64,000 bases of DNA from Vreelandella arcis (GCF_900103865.1 NZ_FNII01000003.1:248001-312000); one strand, 5' to 3'; counted from the stretch's first letter, positions 38,995 to 47,604 are shown. The notes: generated from the letters alone by a model not told the origin. Translations and numbers: made by a program.

Positions 38995-39039
38995 TGTACT
39001 AGCGTACTAGTACGATAAATTATTGCTCAGGGAAGTCAA
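38995..39039 (-). promoter_or_regulatory. trp operator overlapping the trpREG promoter
   Basis: TGTACTAGCGTACTAGTACG (38995-39014) reproduces the CTAG-N4/5-CTAG core of E. coli TrpR operators, closest to the aroH operator. On the minus strand TTGACT (39034-39039) and TATCGT (39012-39017) are spaced by 16 bp, so the -10 overlaps the operator, the arrangement seen at E. coli trp promoters. Confidence 0.85.
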
Positions 39040-39067
39040 GCAGCGCCTGTCAATTTAAGGAGTCCCA

Positions 39068-40954
39068 ATGACCGGCTATTTTATTCAAGCGTTTATTTAT
39101 CTTGTCGCCGCGGTGATTGCCGTGCCGCTTGCCAAGCGTTTTGGGCTTGGATCGGTGCTGGGTTATTTGGTGGCAGGGGTGGTAATTGGCCCTGTGCTAG
39201 GGCTAGTTGGGCAAGAAACCACCACCATTCAGCATTTTGCTGAATTCGGTGTCGTCATGATGTTGTTTTTGGTCGGCATGGAGCTTGACCCCAAAGGCCT
39301 GTGGGCGATGCGTGTGCGGCTATTGGGGTTGGGTGGGCTTCAGGTAGTGCTAACCATTGCGGCGGGTACCGCTCTCGCCTGGTGGCTGGGACTTGTCTGG
39401 CAGACCGCTTTGGCGGTGGGGTTAATTTTTGCGCTGTCATCCACGGCGATTGTGCTGCAAACGCTGAATGAAAAGGGGCTCGCTAAAACGGAAGGCGGGC
39501 GCAGTGCTTTCTCGGTGCTGCTGTTTCAGGATATTGCGGTGATCCCCATGCTGGCGCTGATTCCGCTGCTGGCACTGCCTGAGTTGATGGGCGCGGGCGG
39601 CGATGATGGTCACGCCAGCATAAGCCTGGTAACGCATCTGCCCGGCTGGGCGCACGCCCTGGTGGTTGTGGCGGCCATCGCCGGCGTCATTGTCGGGGGC
39701 TATTATTTGGTGCCTTTGCTGTTTCGCTATGTGATTGCCTCTGGCCTGCGTGAAGTGTTTACCGCCACGGCACTGATGCTGGTGATTGGTATTGCCGCGT
39801 TAATGAGTCTGGTTAACTTATCCCCCGCTCTGGGCGCCTTCCTAGCTGGGGTAGTGCTCGCTAACAGTGAGTTTAAGCACGAGCTGGAAGCTAATATCGA
39901 GCCTTTCAAAGGGCTGCTACTGGGGCTGTTTTTTATAACGGTAGGGGCGGGTATTAATTTCGCCGTGCTGGCGGCGGAGTGGGGCACGGTGCTGTCGCTA
40001 GGGGTAGCGGTTATCGCCGTAAAGGGCGTAATTTTGCTGGGCTTGGCGCTGCTGTTTCGGGTTCACGGGAGTAACGGTTGGCTATTCACCCTAAGCCTTG
40101 CCCAGGCAGGTGAATTTGGCTTTGTGCTGCTGACCTACAGTGCGCAAAACAACGTTATTCCTGCTGATATTTCCCAGATCCTATCGCTCGTCGTGGCATT
40201 GTCGATGTTCTTAACGCCACTACTGTTTATCGCTTACGATCGGCTAGTATTGCCGCGCTACCGTAGCGCTAAAAACGATGATCGTGAGGCCGATGCGATT
40301 GAAGAGCAGGCACCGGTTATCGTCGCCGGCGTAGGCCGGTTTGGGCAAATTATCTGTCGTTTGCTTCGCGCCAATAATATTCCCATCGTGGCCTTGGATC
40401 TTGAAATTGAGCAGATCGAAAACCTGCGCAAAATAAGCATCAAAAGCTACTTTGGCGATGCCAGCCGCTCCGACTTGCTCGAAACCGCCGGTATTGAGCA
40501 CGCCCGGTTACTGGTCATCGCCATCGATGACCGTGACCGCGCTGTGGAGATGGTTAAGCACGTGAAGCAGTTCTACCCCCATGTTTGGGTGTTGGCTCGC
40601 GCCTTTGACCGGGGACATAGTTATCAGCTGCGAGAAGCCGGGGCCGACGACATCGTCAGCGAGACCTATCATTCCGCGTTGGAGTTAGGAGGTCACGCGC
40701 TCACCGCCATTGGCGTTCATCCTATGCGCGCCAAGCAAATGACCTGGTCATTCGTACAAAATGAAGAGGCCCACGAAGACGAGCTGTTTGAAGCCTGGAA
40801 AGAGATTGAAGGCGGTATTAACTTTAGCCCCCGCTACGGTGAGCTATTCATGAAGCTTGAGGAAGCGCTGAATAGTGCTATGCAACAAGATTGGCCCGAA
40901 CCCCAGCGCGAGGATGTGCCTATCTGGACACCGCCTGAAGAGGATAAGCAATGA
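39068..40954 (+). CDS. CPA2-family monovalent cation:proton antiporter (KefB/KefC-like)
   Basis: Membrane antiporter, probably for K+ efflux. An Na+/H+ exchanger domain with about 12-13 hydrophobic spans covers residues 1-385, including SSTAIVLQTLNEKG and GAFLAGVVLANSEF. A TrkA-N (RCK) nucleotide-binding domain follows at about 415-530 (VIVAGVGRFGQIICRLL, GDASRSDLLETAGI). Length is 628 residues. The start follows AAGGAG. It diverges from trpR, sharing a 126-bp region with the trp operator. Confidence 0.9.
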   Translation: MTGYFIQAFIYLVAAVIAVPLAKRFGLGSVLGYLVAGVVIGPVLGLVGQETTTIQHFAEFGVVMMLFLVGMELDPKGLWAMRVRLLGLGGLQVVLTIAAGTALAWWLGLVWQTALAVGLIFALSSTAIVLQTLNEKGLAKTEGGRSAFSVLLFQDIAVIPMLALIPLLALPELMGAGGDDGHASISLVTHLPGWAHALVVVAAIAGVIVGGYYLVPLLFRYVIASGLREVFTATALMLVIGIAALMSLVNLSPALGAFLAGVVLANSEFKHELEANIEPFKGLLLGLFFITVGAGINFAVLAAEWGTVLSLGVAVIAVKGVILLGLALLFRVHGSNGWLFTLSLAQAGEFGFVLLTYSAQNNVIPADISQILSLVVALSMFLTPLLFIAYDRLVLPRYRSAKNDDREADAIEEQAPVIVAGVGRFGQIICRLLRANNIPIVALDLEIEQIENLRKISIKSYFGDASRSDLLETAGIEHARLLVIAIDDRDRAVEMVKHVKQFYPHVWVLARAFDRGHSYQLREAGADDIVSETYHSALELGGHALTAIGVHPMRAKQMTWSFVQNEEAHEDELFEAWKEIEGGINFSPRYGELFMKLEEALNSAMQQDWPEPQREDVPIWTPPEEDKQ

Positions 40955-40975
40955 ACTCCTCCATTGCTGACTGGC

Positions 40976-41539
40976 TCAGACAAGCATCGACGACTTGAAC
41001 AAAGCCTGACGGTCGATGGCGTATCCCGACAGCATGAACTCGCCCATTCCCCGGTAATGCAGCGATTCTTCCTCATCTGCCGAAGGCGCTACATGGGCTT
41101 TAACGACCTCAAAGATAAACAGGTCGTAGCGCTCAATCATGGCGTCATCGTGCAAACGGCACTCGAAGGACGCGTAGCATTCCTCAATGCGTGGCGCATT
41201 GATCTTTTCTGACTCGCCTGGGGTTAGCTCAAACGCTTTGAACTTGTCGACCTCGCTTCCTGAGCAGTTGCCGATACCCACCACCGTATCGACAAGCGAC
41301 GCCGAGGGAACATTGATCACGCATTCACCGCTGTCGCGCACCAGCGCGTGGGAGTGATTCCCGGCGTCGATCACGCAACCGATAAGCGAAGGGGAAAACG
41401 CCATGACCATGTGCCAGCCCAGGGTCATGATATTGGTATGTTGTTGCCATTGCGATGACACCAGCACAACAGGACCCGGTTCAAGAAAGTGCCTGACGTT
41501 GGAGACCGGAAAATCCTCTTTCTTCATCGGGTGTGGCAT
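40976..41539 (-). CDS. Flavin reductase family protein
   Basis: FMN-binding split-barrel protein of the flavin reductase/DIM6 family, 187 residues. The N-terminal PGPVVLVSSQWQQHTNIMTLGWHMVMAFSPSLIGCVI is the flavin-binding signature, followed by SHALVRDSGECVINVPS. Such proteins supply reduced flavin to partner monooxygenases or act as small oxidoreductases; the partner is not evident. AGAGG sits 5 bases before the ATG. It is tail to tail with the antiporter. Confidence 0.85.
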   Translation of the reverse strand: MPHPMKKEDFPVSNVRHFLEPGPVVLVSSQWQQHTNIMTLGWHMVMAFSPSLIGCVIDAGNHSHALVRDSGECVINVPSASLVDTVVGIGNCSGSEVDKFKAFELTPGESEKINAPRIEECYASFECRLHDDAMIERYDLFIFEVVKAHVAPSADEEESLHYRGMGEFMLSGYAIDRQALFKSSMLV

Positions 41540-41884
41540 ACAAACCTCTGATTAGATGAAAAATGGCAAATCCGTCGGCAGGATTATGGGCTATTTTCTA
41601 CCGCTTGTGACGACCGCTGCAGAATATCCGAAAAGCGTTGTCGTGGCCGCAGCTGGATAGTGTGAGGGGGCGGTTGACGGCATAAGCCGACCGCCCAAGG
41701 CAAAAACACTGGCGACAAGCGCCGTGGTCACTCTTAATAAATAGATATGAATGATAGCCAATCTCGTTTGCATGGAGGCGCAAAACGAAAAGCTAAAAAA
41801 GCGGCTATGTCTCATTGAGTGAGATGAACTCGTGAATTTGTCTTGCTATGTTTTAGCTCACATAGACAAATAACGATAAACATA
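41540..41884. other. Divergent regulatory gap with inverted repeats
   Basis: 345 bp without a credible gene, between flavin reductase and the IclR gene. TCTCA-TTGAG-TGAGA (41811-41825) is a perfect 5-bp inverted repeat about 60 bp before the IclR start and could be its operator. A larger bulged hairpin (GGGCGGT 41668-41674 with ACCGCCC 41690-41696, inner CGGC/GCCG) has no T run on either strand, so it is not an ordinary terminator. Confidence 0.4.
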
Positions 41885-42682
41885 ATGCCAGTAAATGAAA
41901 ACATCACCTCATCAGGCCCTACCACTCTCGTTCACGCCATGCAGATATTGCAGGTTACCGCACGTGGCGGTCACCGCGGTGCGAGTGTAGACGATTATCT
42001 GAATGAATTGAGTTTCAGCCGTCCTACGCTCTATCGGTTTTTAAAAGGTCTCAAGCAACAAGGATTCTTACGATCTTCTCCCATTCGTGGGCGCTATCTG
42101 CTGGGTTATGAGCTGCTGGTGCTTGGAGCCCAGGCAGGGAATGGTGCTGGGTTGCGTGATTTGGCCCGGCCAAGGTTACTGGCGCTTGCGCAGCGCTGGG
42201 GAGACAGCTTCTATCTATTCGCTCGCGATGGCGTCAATGCCGTTTGCCTGGAAGTGCAGAACGGCGCTTATCCCGTGGGCAGTTTCGTGAGAGCAACGGG
42301 TGGACGTTTGCCGCTAGGAGTCGGCCAAGCGTCGATTGCCTTACTTGCCTACTTGGGGGCTGATGAGCGAGGCGAAATACTCAGCCATAACGCTGAACAG
42401 CTGATGGACGAATACGCGATTGCCATTGATGACATCGAAGCCGAAATTGCCCATCAACTGAAACATGGTTACGCCCGTGGCGTAGAAGGTTCTTTGCTCC
42501 CGGAATACAGCGGCCTGGCCATTCCTATCCTCGATCATAGCGGCCACCCCCTGGGCGCCATGAGTTGTTCGATGCTCAAATCGCGTATGACGAAGAGCCA
42601 TAAGTTGGACGTACTCCAAGGCATGCAGGAAGAAGTGGCTGCCATGGTCAATCAGGCCCATGGCCTGCTGTATCTGGATTAA
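41885..42682 (+). CDS. IclR family transcriptional regulator
   Basis: Ligand-responsive regulator, 265 residues. The N-terminal winged HTH lies at about residues 15-75 (ASVDDYLNELSFSRPTLYRFLKGLKQQGFL, GRYLLGYELL). The C-terminal IclR effector domain follows, with VGQASIALLA and the YARGVEGSLLPEYSGLAIPILDHSGHPLGAMS region. I chose ATG 41885; upstream reading lacks homology. No clear ribosome site is seen. It precedes the FAD oxidase by 6 bp and probably controls it. Confidence 0.88.
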   Translation: MPVNENITSSGPTTLVHAMQILQVTARGGHRGASVDDYLNELSFSRPTLYRFLKGLKQQGFLRSSPIRGRYLLGYELLVLGAQAGNGAGLRDLARPRLLALAQRWGDSFYLFARDGVNAVCLEVQNGAYPVGSFVRATGGRLPLGVGQASIALLAYLGADERGEILSHNAEQLMDEYAIAIDDIEAEIAHQLKHGYARGVEGSLLPEYSGLAIPILDHSGHPLGAMSCSMLKSRMTKSHKLDVLQGMQEEVAAMVNQAHGLLYLD

Positions 42683-42688
42683 CTCGCT

Positions 42689-43978
42689 ATGCCACACACT
42701 ACGCACCCGAGTCATCAGCGCCCCTGCGGCTGGAACGCTTGGCTGACCGAGCGTCAGCCGAGCCCCGCCTTACGTGGCCAATCTGAGGCAGATGTCGTCA
42801 TCATCGGGGCTGGCTATACCGGTTTTGCGGCAGCCTCGGCCTGGCAGCAGGCGCGCCCTGAAGACCGCATTAAAATCCTCGAAGCTGACCAGGTAGGTGA
42901 AGGGAGCCCAGGGCGTAACTCCGGCTTTATGCTGGAAATTGCTCTGGCCAACGATGCTCGCCCCGAAGAGCTCGAGCGCATGGAGAAGCTGAACGCGTTA
43001 AGCCGACAAACCATGGCGTTACTGCGCGAGCGTGTCGAACGCCTAGGCATTGACTGCCAACTCGAGCGTAGCGGCACCTATCGCGCTGCCCGTAGCACGA
43101 TAGGCCAACGTGCCTTGAGCCAGTATGAAGCGTTTCTTAAGGCTGCCGGTCTGTCTTACCAGACCTTGAACGGTAACCAACTCGCTGAGCGAATCGGTAC
43201 GCGCTACTACACACAGGGTATTTATTCACCGGACTGCTATCTCGTCCAGCCTGCAGCATTGATTGTTGGTTTAGCGGATTCATTGGAAGCCGGAATCGAA
43301 CTGCATGAGCACTCGCCAGCGACTCAAATAGTGCCTGATGGCAAGAAGTGGCGTGTCACTACACCCGAAGGCGAAGTGACGGCTGGACAGGTAATCCTGG
43401 CCAATAACGCGTTTTCTAGGGCCTTGGGTGCAGACAGTTCGAGGCTAGCCGCTATTTATACCTATGCCGCCATTACAGAGCCTTTACCAGAACCTGAGCG
43501 CCAACGCATCGCCGCGACGACCTGGGGGCTGCTACCCGCACATCGCTTAGGCTGTACGCTGCGCACCACCGCCGATGGACGTTTGATGATCCGCTCGCGT
43601 TACAGCTATGAGCGTGAAACCGATAACGCCCGTATCGAGGCCGAACTGAAAGCGAGCCTTGAGGCCCGCTACCCCGAGCTTACCCCAGTGCGCTTCGACA
43701 AGGTTTGGGGAGGTACCACCGGGTTGACTCATAACGGCGCTCCGCTCTGGGGCGGGATCCAGCCCGGGTTATATGTATCAGCGGGATGCAATGGCGGCGG
43801 TATCGTCAAGGGTACCTTCCTGGGTGATGCTTTGGCTCGCCACGCGCTCGGCCAGCCGGTTGAGGATATTGCATCTTTATTCGGCAAAGCGAGTTGGATG
43901 CCGCCCGATCCCGTACGTCGGTTGGGTTTCTACCTGACCAGTGAAATGGAGCGTCGTAAGGCAAAAAACGAAACCTGA
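42689..43978 (+). CDS. FAD-dependent oxidoreductase (DAO family)
   Basis: D-amino-acid-oxidase-like flavoenzyme, 429 residues, akin to PuuB-type amine oxidases; substrate unknown, probably an amino acid or amine. The N-terminal WNAWLTERQPSPAL stretch before the FAD motif is typical of the PuuB-like subgroup. The dinucleotide motif GAGYTG is at residues 40-45, followed by GEGSPGRNSGF. The C-terminal WGGTTGLTHNGAPLWG and YVSAGCNGGGIVKGTFLG close the FAD domain. It lies between an IclR regulator and an NhaC transporter as one transcription unit. Confidence 0.85.
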   Translation: MPHTTHPSHQRPCGWNAWLTERQPSPALRGQSEADVVIIGAGYTGFAAASAWQQARPEDRIKILEADQVGEGSPGRNSGFMLEIALANDARPEELERMEKLNALSRQTMALLRERVERLGIDCQLERSGTYRAARSTIGQRALSQYEAFLKAAGLSYQTLNGNQLAERIGTRYYTQGIYSPDCYLVQPAALIVGLADSLEAGIELHEHSPATQIVPDGKKWRVTTPEGEVTAGQVILANNAFSRALGADSSRLAAIYTYAAITEPLPEPERQRIAATTWGLLPAHRLGCTLRTTADGRLMIRSRYSYERETDNARIEAELKASLEARYPELTPVRFDKVWGGTTGLTHNGAPLWGGIQPGLYVSAGCNGGGIVKGTFLGDALARHALGQPVEDIASLFGKASWMPPDPVRRLGFYLTSEMERRKAKNET

Positions 43979-44006
43979 TTTCCACCCACCACTATAAAAA
44001 AGAGAG

Positions 44007-45419
44007 ATGACAATGGATCCTCAAGATCATATAGGGCTGCTGTCCGTCATGCCGGCGGCATTGGCCATCGTGCTGGCATTTGTCACCCGTAATACGGTTT
44101 TCTCGCTGGCTGTTGCATGTTTCGTTGGGGTGATTACCCTGGGCAATGGACTGATGGGGTTTCCTACACTGTTAAAGGAAACACTGGGCACCACCAGCTT
44201 CTCCTGGATACTGCTGTTGGAGCTATTCATTGGCACAGTGATCGCGTTTTTCCAACGCACCGGGGCGATTCAGAACTTTACCGCCTGGGTAGAGCGCCGC
44301 GCCTTATCGCGGGTGCGGGTTCAGTTGATTGCCTGGGTAATGGGCATGTTCGTTTTCTTCAGTGACTACTTCAGCCCTTTGTTTGTCGGCAGCACCATGC
44401 GTGGCCTGACGGATCGATACCGGGTCTCGCGGGAAAAGCTGGCGTATATCGCTGACTCCACCTCGGCCCCGGTAAGCGTCATGGTGCCTATCACTGGCTG
44501 GGCAGTGTTTATCTCCGGCTTGTTGATCGGCATGGGCCCCATCGAAAATGCTGCCCAGGCGATGGGGGTATTTCTGCATGCCATACCTTTCAATCTCTAT
44601 GCATGGCTCTCGGTGCTGGTCGTTGGGCTGGTGATCGTGGGCGTCATTCCGCTCTTCGGGCCGATGCGTGAAGCTGAGCGTCGGGCTCAGGAAGAGGGCA
44701 AAGTGCTACGCGATGGGGCAGAACCGCTGGTGGGTGAGGAACTGACGGAAATTCCGCCTTATGAAGGAGCACGTACCAGCCTGTTGTGGAATTTTTTCGC
44801 CCCGGTACTAGTAGTGATCGGCGTTGCCGTGGGCACCTTTATCGTGATGGACTCGGCCAAGACCATGGAGGCATTTCTGGCGGCTTCCGTGTTTCTCGGT
44901 ATCGTTATGCGCCTTCAGGGTATTCCCTTCAGCGACATTATGAAAACCTCGATGGCGGGGATGAAGGGCGTAATGCCAGCCATTATCATTCTGGCGTTAG
45001 CCTACTCGTTGAATCAACTTTCCAAAGACATGGGCACGGCCAACTATATCGTCGAAGCCACCGCTGGCTGGCTAACACCTGCTTTGCTTCCGACCATGAC
45101 GTTCCTTATTGCCGCCGTTATCGCTTTTTCCACAGGCACTTCATGGGGCACTTTCGCGATCATGATGCCTCTCGCCGTGCCACTCGCCTTTAACTTCAGC
45201 GGCGATATGGTTACACCCCTGGTGTATGCCACAGTGGCCGCAGTGGCGGGAGGCGGTGTCTTCGGGGATCACTGCTCGCCCTTGTCGGATACCTCCGTGC
45301 TCGCTTCGACCGGGGCCGCCTCTGATCATATCGACCATATCAAAACGCAAATTCCCTTTGCGCTAGCCGTCGCCTTGCTTTCCCTGGCTGCTTATTTATT
45401 GCTCGGCCTCACGCTTTAA
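44007..45419 (+). CDS. NhaC-family Na+/H+ antiporter or Na+-coupled transporter
   Basis: Polytopic membrane protein (470 residues, about 11-12 spans) of the NhaC superfamily. Family segments include FFSDYFSPLFVGSTMRGLTDRYRVSREKLAYIADSTSAPVSVMVPITGWAVF and GGGVFGDHCSPLSDTSVLASTGA near the C-terminus. Annotated members include Na+/H+ antiporters and amino-acid exchangers. Position 28 bp after a DAO-type oxidase under an IclR regulator suggests it imports that enzyme's substrate; this is inference. Confidence 0.85.
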   Translation: MTMDPQDHIGLLSVMPAALAIVLAFVTRNTVFSLAVACFVGVITLGNGLMGFPTLLKETLGTTSFSWILLLELFIGTVIAFFQRTGAIQNFTAWVERRALSRVRVQLIAWVMGMFVFFSDYFSPLFVGSTMRGLTDRYRVSREKLAYIADSTSAPVSVMVPITGWAVFISGLLIGMGPIENAAQAMGVFLHAIPFNLYAWLSVLVVGLVIVGVIPLFGPMREAERRAQEEGKVLRDGAEPLVGEELTEIPPYEGARTSLLWNFFAPVLVVIGVAVGTFIVMDSAKTMEAFLAASVFLGIVMRLQGIPFSDIMKTSMAGMKGVMPAIIILALAYSLNQLSKDMGTANYIVEATAGWLTPALLPTMTFLIAAVIAFSTGTSWGTFAIMMPLAVPLAFNFSGDMVTPLVYATVAAVAGGGVFGDHCSPLSDTSVLASTGAASDHIDHIKTQIPFALAVALLSLAAYLLLGLTL

Positions 45420-45464
45420 CCTAACGCTGTAACCTATCCGCCCTGGGATGACGGAGAGAGTGCG

Positions 45465-45557
45465 ATGTCGAAGGGCCAACACCAAGCTGATGCACAAGGT
45501 AGTCCCTGTCTGGTGCCCTTGGTCTGTCTCCCAGCCCACAATCAGATGACGCTATAG
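45465..45557 (+). CDS. Possible 30-residue peptide, doubtful
   Basis: ATG with a GGAG 8 bases upstream opens a 30-codon frame that begins MSKGQHQADAQ and ends in TAG. It has no recognisable domain and may be chance or the remains of a larger gene in this decayed stretch. Confidence 0.2.
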   Translation: MSKGQHQADAQGSPCLVPLVCLPAHNQMTL

Positions 45558-45564
45558 CCCGCAA

Positions 45565-45974
45565 TTGGACGCTACTAGAGGCAAACTATGGATACCGCTT
45601 ATCTACCCCTGGCTGATTCGTGACCGGGTGGTAGAATCGCTCGCGGATACGGCGGTGGTGTGTTTGCTAGGGCCTAGACAAGTGGGTAAAACAACGCTCA
45701 CGCAACGTATAGCCCAAGCCTCTTGGATCGAGCCCGAGCTGCGCTTTCTCACTACCGCGACAAAGTTCAGATTGAGGTAGATCTTGTCATTGAGTGTGGT
45801 CAGGCGCTCTGGGGCGTCGAGGTCAAGCGTTCTGCCAAGGATGCCGCAGGGCTTGCGCGACTCGTTGATCAGGCGGGCCAGCAGTTCCAAGGTGGCATGC
45901 TGATTTATACCGGGCGCTATTGCGTGAAGCTGAATGTGCCCGGTTGTCCCCATCAGTATGTTGTGGGGGAATAA
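45565..45974 (+). pseudogene. Collapsed DUF4143-type AAA ATPase
   Basis: The first part (to about 45745) reads IYPWLIRDRVVESLADTAVVCLLGPRQVGKTTLTQRIA, the start of AAA ATPases with a DUF4143 tail, with Walker A GPRQVGKTT. A second frame then reads HYRDKVQIEVDLVIE...WGVEVKRSAKDAAGLARLV to 45974, the nuclease-like C-terminal end of the same family. The intact protein has about 380-400 residues; only about 60 plus 75 remain, joined out of frame. So an internal deletion of some 250 codons has fused the ends. No proper start codon is seen. Confidence 0.8.
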
Positions 45975-46099
45975 AGGGGATGATGCAGTGTTTTTGCATG
46001 GCTTAAGGTATTGAGACAGCTATAGAAAACGAGGCATCATAGTGCAAGTCAGGATACGTAAAGCTAGAAAACTAGTAGAAATAGAAAGGCATATAAATG

Positions 46100-46121
46100 A
46101 AAAACCCCGCACATGGCGAGG
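46100..46121 (-). terminator. Orphan terminator-like hairpin
   Basis: CCCCGC (46105-46110) pairs with GCGAGG (46116-46121) including one G-T pair; on the minus strand five T follow. No minus-strand gene ends here. On the plus strand a CT-rich tract follows, so it may also serve the decayed gene upstream. Either way it looks like a relic. Confidence 0.4.
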
Positions 46122-46202
46122 CTCTTCACTCTTTCATCTTCTTCTTACTATCATCTGTCCCCGAGGGGAGGCTTTCGCCAACGAGACTCAGGGCTAGTGA
46201 TA

Positions 46203-46214
46203 TATAATATAGGA
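46203..46214 (+). promoter_or_regulatory. -10 element and ribosome site before the Abi-like gene
   Basis: A perfect TATAAT (46203-46208) inside TATATAATAT is followed by AGGA (46211-46214), 10 bases before the GTG start. Transcription would begin only about 10 bases before the start codon, giving a very short leader. No good -35 is seen. Confidence 0.4.
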
Positions 46215-46224
46215 CTGATAGTGC

Positions 46225-46890
46225 GTGACGTCAACCAAAGAACAGATTCAAGCCATACGGACGGCGCTAACCCCAGCGCGAATGAGCACCTACGAAAAAG
46301 CGGCTAACTCTCGGGAAGGTGACGATCCATCCGCACTTAACCTATACGTTTGGAACGCCCAGTTATCCGGCGCGTTCATGGCGCCGCTCCATATCTGTGA
46401 AGTCGTCGTACGTAATGCTATTTCTGATGCCCTTGAGGAAAAATATGGGCAACGTTGGCCATGGTCTTCAGGTTTTGAACAGAGCCTTCCTTCACCACCT
46501 GTTGGCTACAATCCTCGACAGGATCTGTTCAATGCCCGTCGAGGCGCCCATACAGCAGGCAAAGTCATACCAGAGCTTAAGTTTGCTTTCTGGCAGCGAA
46601 TGTTTACCCGTCGGCATGATCATCGTTTATGGAATGCCCACCTAACCCGCATTCTTCCAGTACTCGATGCGACTAAAAGCGTCCAAGAGCTGCGGCAAGA
46701 TCTCTATGAAGATTTAGAGGCGATTAGGAGGCTGCGTAACCGGATTGCGCACCATGAGCCTATCTTCAATCGAAATCTCGCAGAGGACTTCGAGCGTATT
46801 TCTCGTTTAATTGCTTATCGCTCGACAATTACAGCTAACTGGATGGAAGCACACCAACAAGTGCGAGCCCTTCTAGCAACAGGGCCGTAA
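46225..46890 (+). CDS. Abi-like protein with HEPN-type RX4H motif
   Basis: A 221-residue helical protein resembling the Abi (abortive infection) families. The central part PLHICEVVVRNAISDALEEKYGQRWPW and the end LRNRIAHHEPIF are typical. R171-NRIA-H176 fits the RX4-6H ribonuclease motif of HEPN domains, so it may cut RNA during phage infection. The start is GTG 46225. It stands alone, without an obvious antitoxin, in a decayed accessory patch next to a broken ATPase gene. Whether it is an active defence gene is unknown. Confidence 0.7.
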   Translation: MTSTKEQIQAIRTALTPARMSTYEKAANSREGDDPSALNLYVWNAQLSGAFMAPLHICEVVVRNAISDALEEKYGQRWPWSSGFEQSLPSPPVGYNPRQDLFNARRGAHTAGKVIPELKFAFWQRMFTRRHDHRLWNAHLTRILPVLDATKSVQELRQDLYEDLEAIRRLRNRIAHHEPIFNRNLAEDFERISRLIAYRSTITANWMEAHQQVRALLATGP

Positions 46891-46963
46891 TGAAGAAAGT
46901 CAATATATGGCACTTGGCCGACTGCAAAGCTTGCAGCCGGGCACTGATAGGGGGCAGATATGA

Positions 46964-46990
46964 ATCTACCCGATCTACCCGATCTACCCC
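46964..46990. repeat. Three 9-bp tandem repeats
   Basis: ATCTACCCG, ATCTACCCG and ATCTACCCC follow head to tail and run into the stop codon of the LysE-family gene on the minus strand. Likely a small slippage product. Confidence 0.7.
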
Positions 46991-47604
46991 GCCGGGCGGC
47001 GCATCACGGTCATCAACACGCCCGCGCCAATCAAGCTGCCGGCGCCGCAGCGGTGTAGCAGACGCCGAAACCTGGCGGTCATTAGCTGTCGGCTGGTCGT
47101 CGACAACAGCGTGTAGCCAAGATCCGAGATGACCCCCATCACCAGAAAGGTTGTAAACAGAATCGCCAGTTGGGGCGCCAGAGGTTGGGTTTGGTTAATA
47201 AACTGCGGCATGAATGCCATGAAGAATAGAATGCTTTTGGGGTTCAAGAGTGTCACCCAAAATGCCTTTGCGGTGCCTTGCTTGACGTTCGCCCCAGAGG
47301 ATTCCAGGTCGTTCAGCTGGCCGGATTCACGCCACATCTTGATGCCTAGATAAAGCAGATAGAGAACCCCTAGCCATTTAACCATGGCGAATAGCTTCGC
47401 AGACGCCATCAACAGGGCGCCGACGCCTGCAAATGAAAGTGACATAGCCACCAGGTCACCCAAGAAAAAGCCGGGCAACATCGCCAATGCGGCTCTGCGG
47501 CCTTGATTGATGCCGGTCATTACCAATAGAGCAACGGCAGGGCCTGGTGATGCGATGACCAAAAATGACGCCAGTACAAACGATAGCCAAAGCTCAATCG
47601 ACAT
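46984..47604 (-). CDS. LysE/RhtB family amino-acid exporter
   Basis: Six-span membrane exporter, 206 residues. The family signature SPGPAVALLVMTGINQGRRAALAMLPGFFLGD lies at residues 19-50, and FWVTLLNPKSILFFMAFMPQF in the middle. The substrate is probably an amino acid such as homoserine, threonine or lysine, but cannot be assigned. The C-terminus overlaps a 9-bp tandem repeat. Confidence 0.9.
   Translation of the reverse strand: MSIELWLSFVLASFLVIASPGPAVALLVMTGINQGRRAALAMLPGFFLGDLVAMSLSFAGVGALLMASAKLFAMVKWLGVLYLLYLGIKMWRESGQLNDLESSGANVKQGTAKAFWVTLLNPKSILFFMAFMPQFINQTQPLAPQLAILFTTFLVMGVISDLGYTLLSTTSRQLMTARFRRLLHRCGAGSLIGAGVLMTVMRRPAG

Noticed and set aside
41668..41696. Bulged GC-rich hairpin as a terminator or REP element
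   Set aside because: No T run on either strand and I noticed no second copy in the window.
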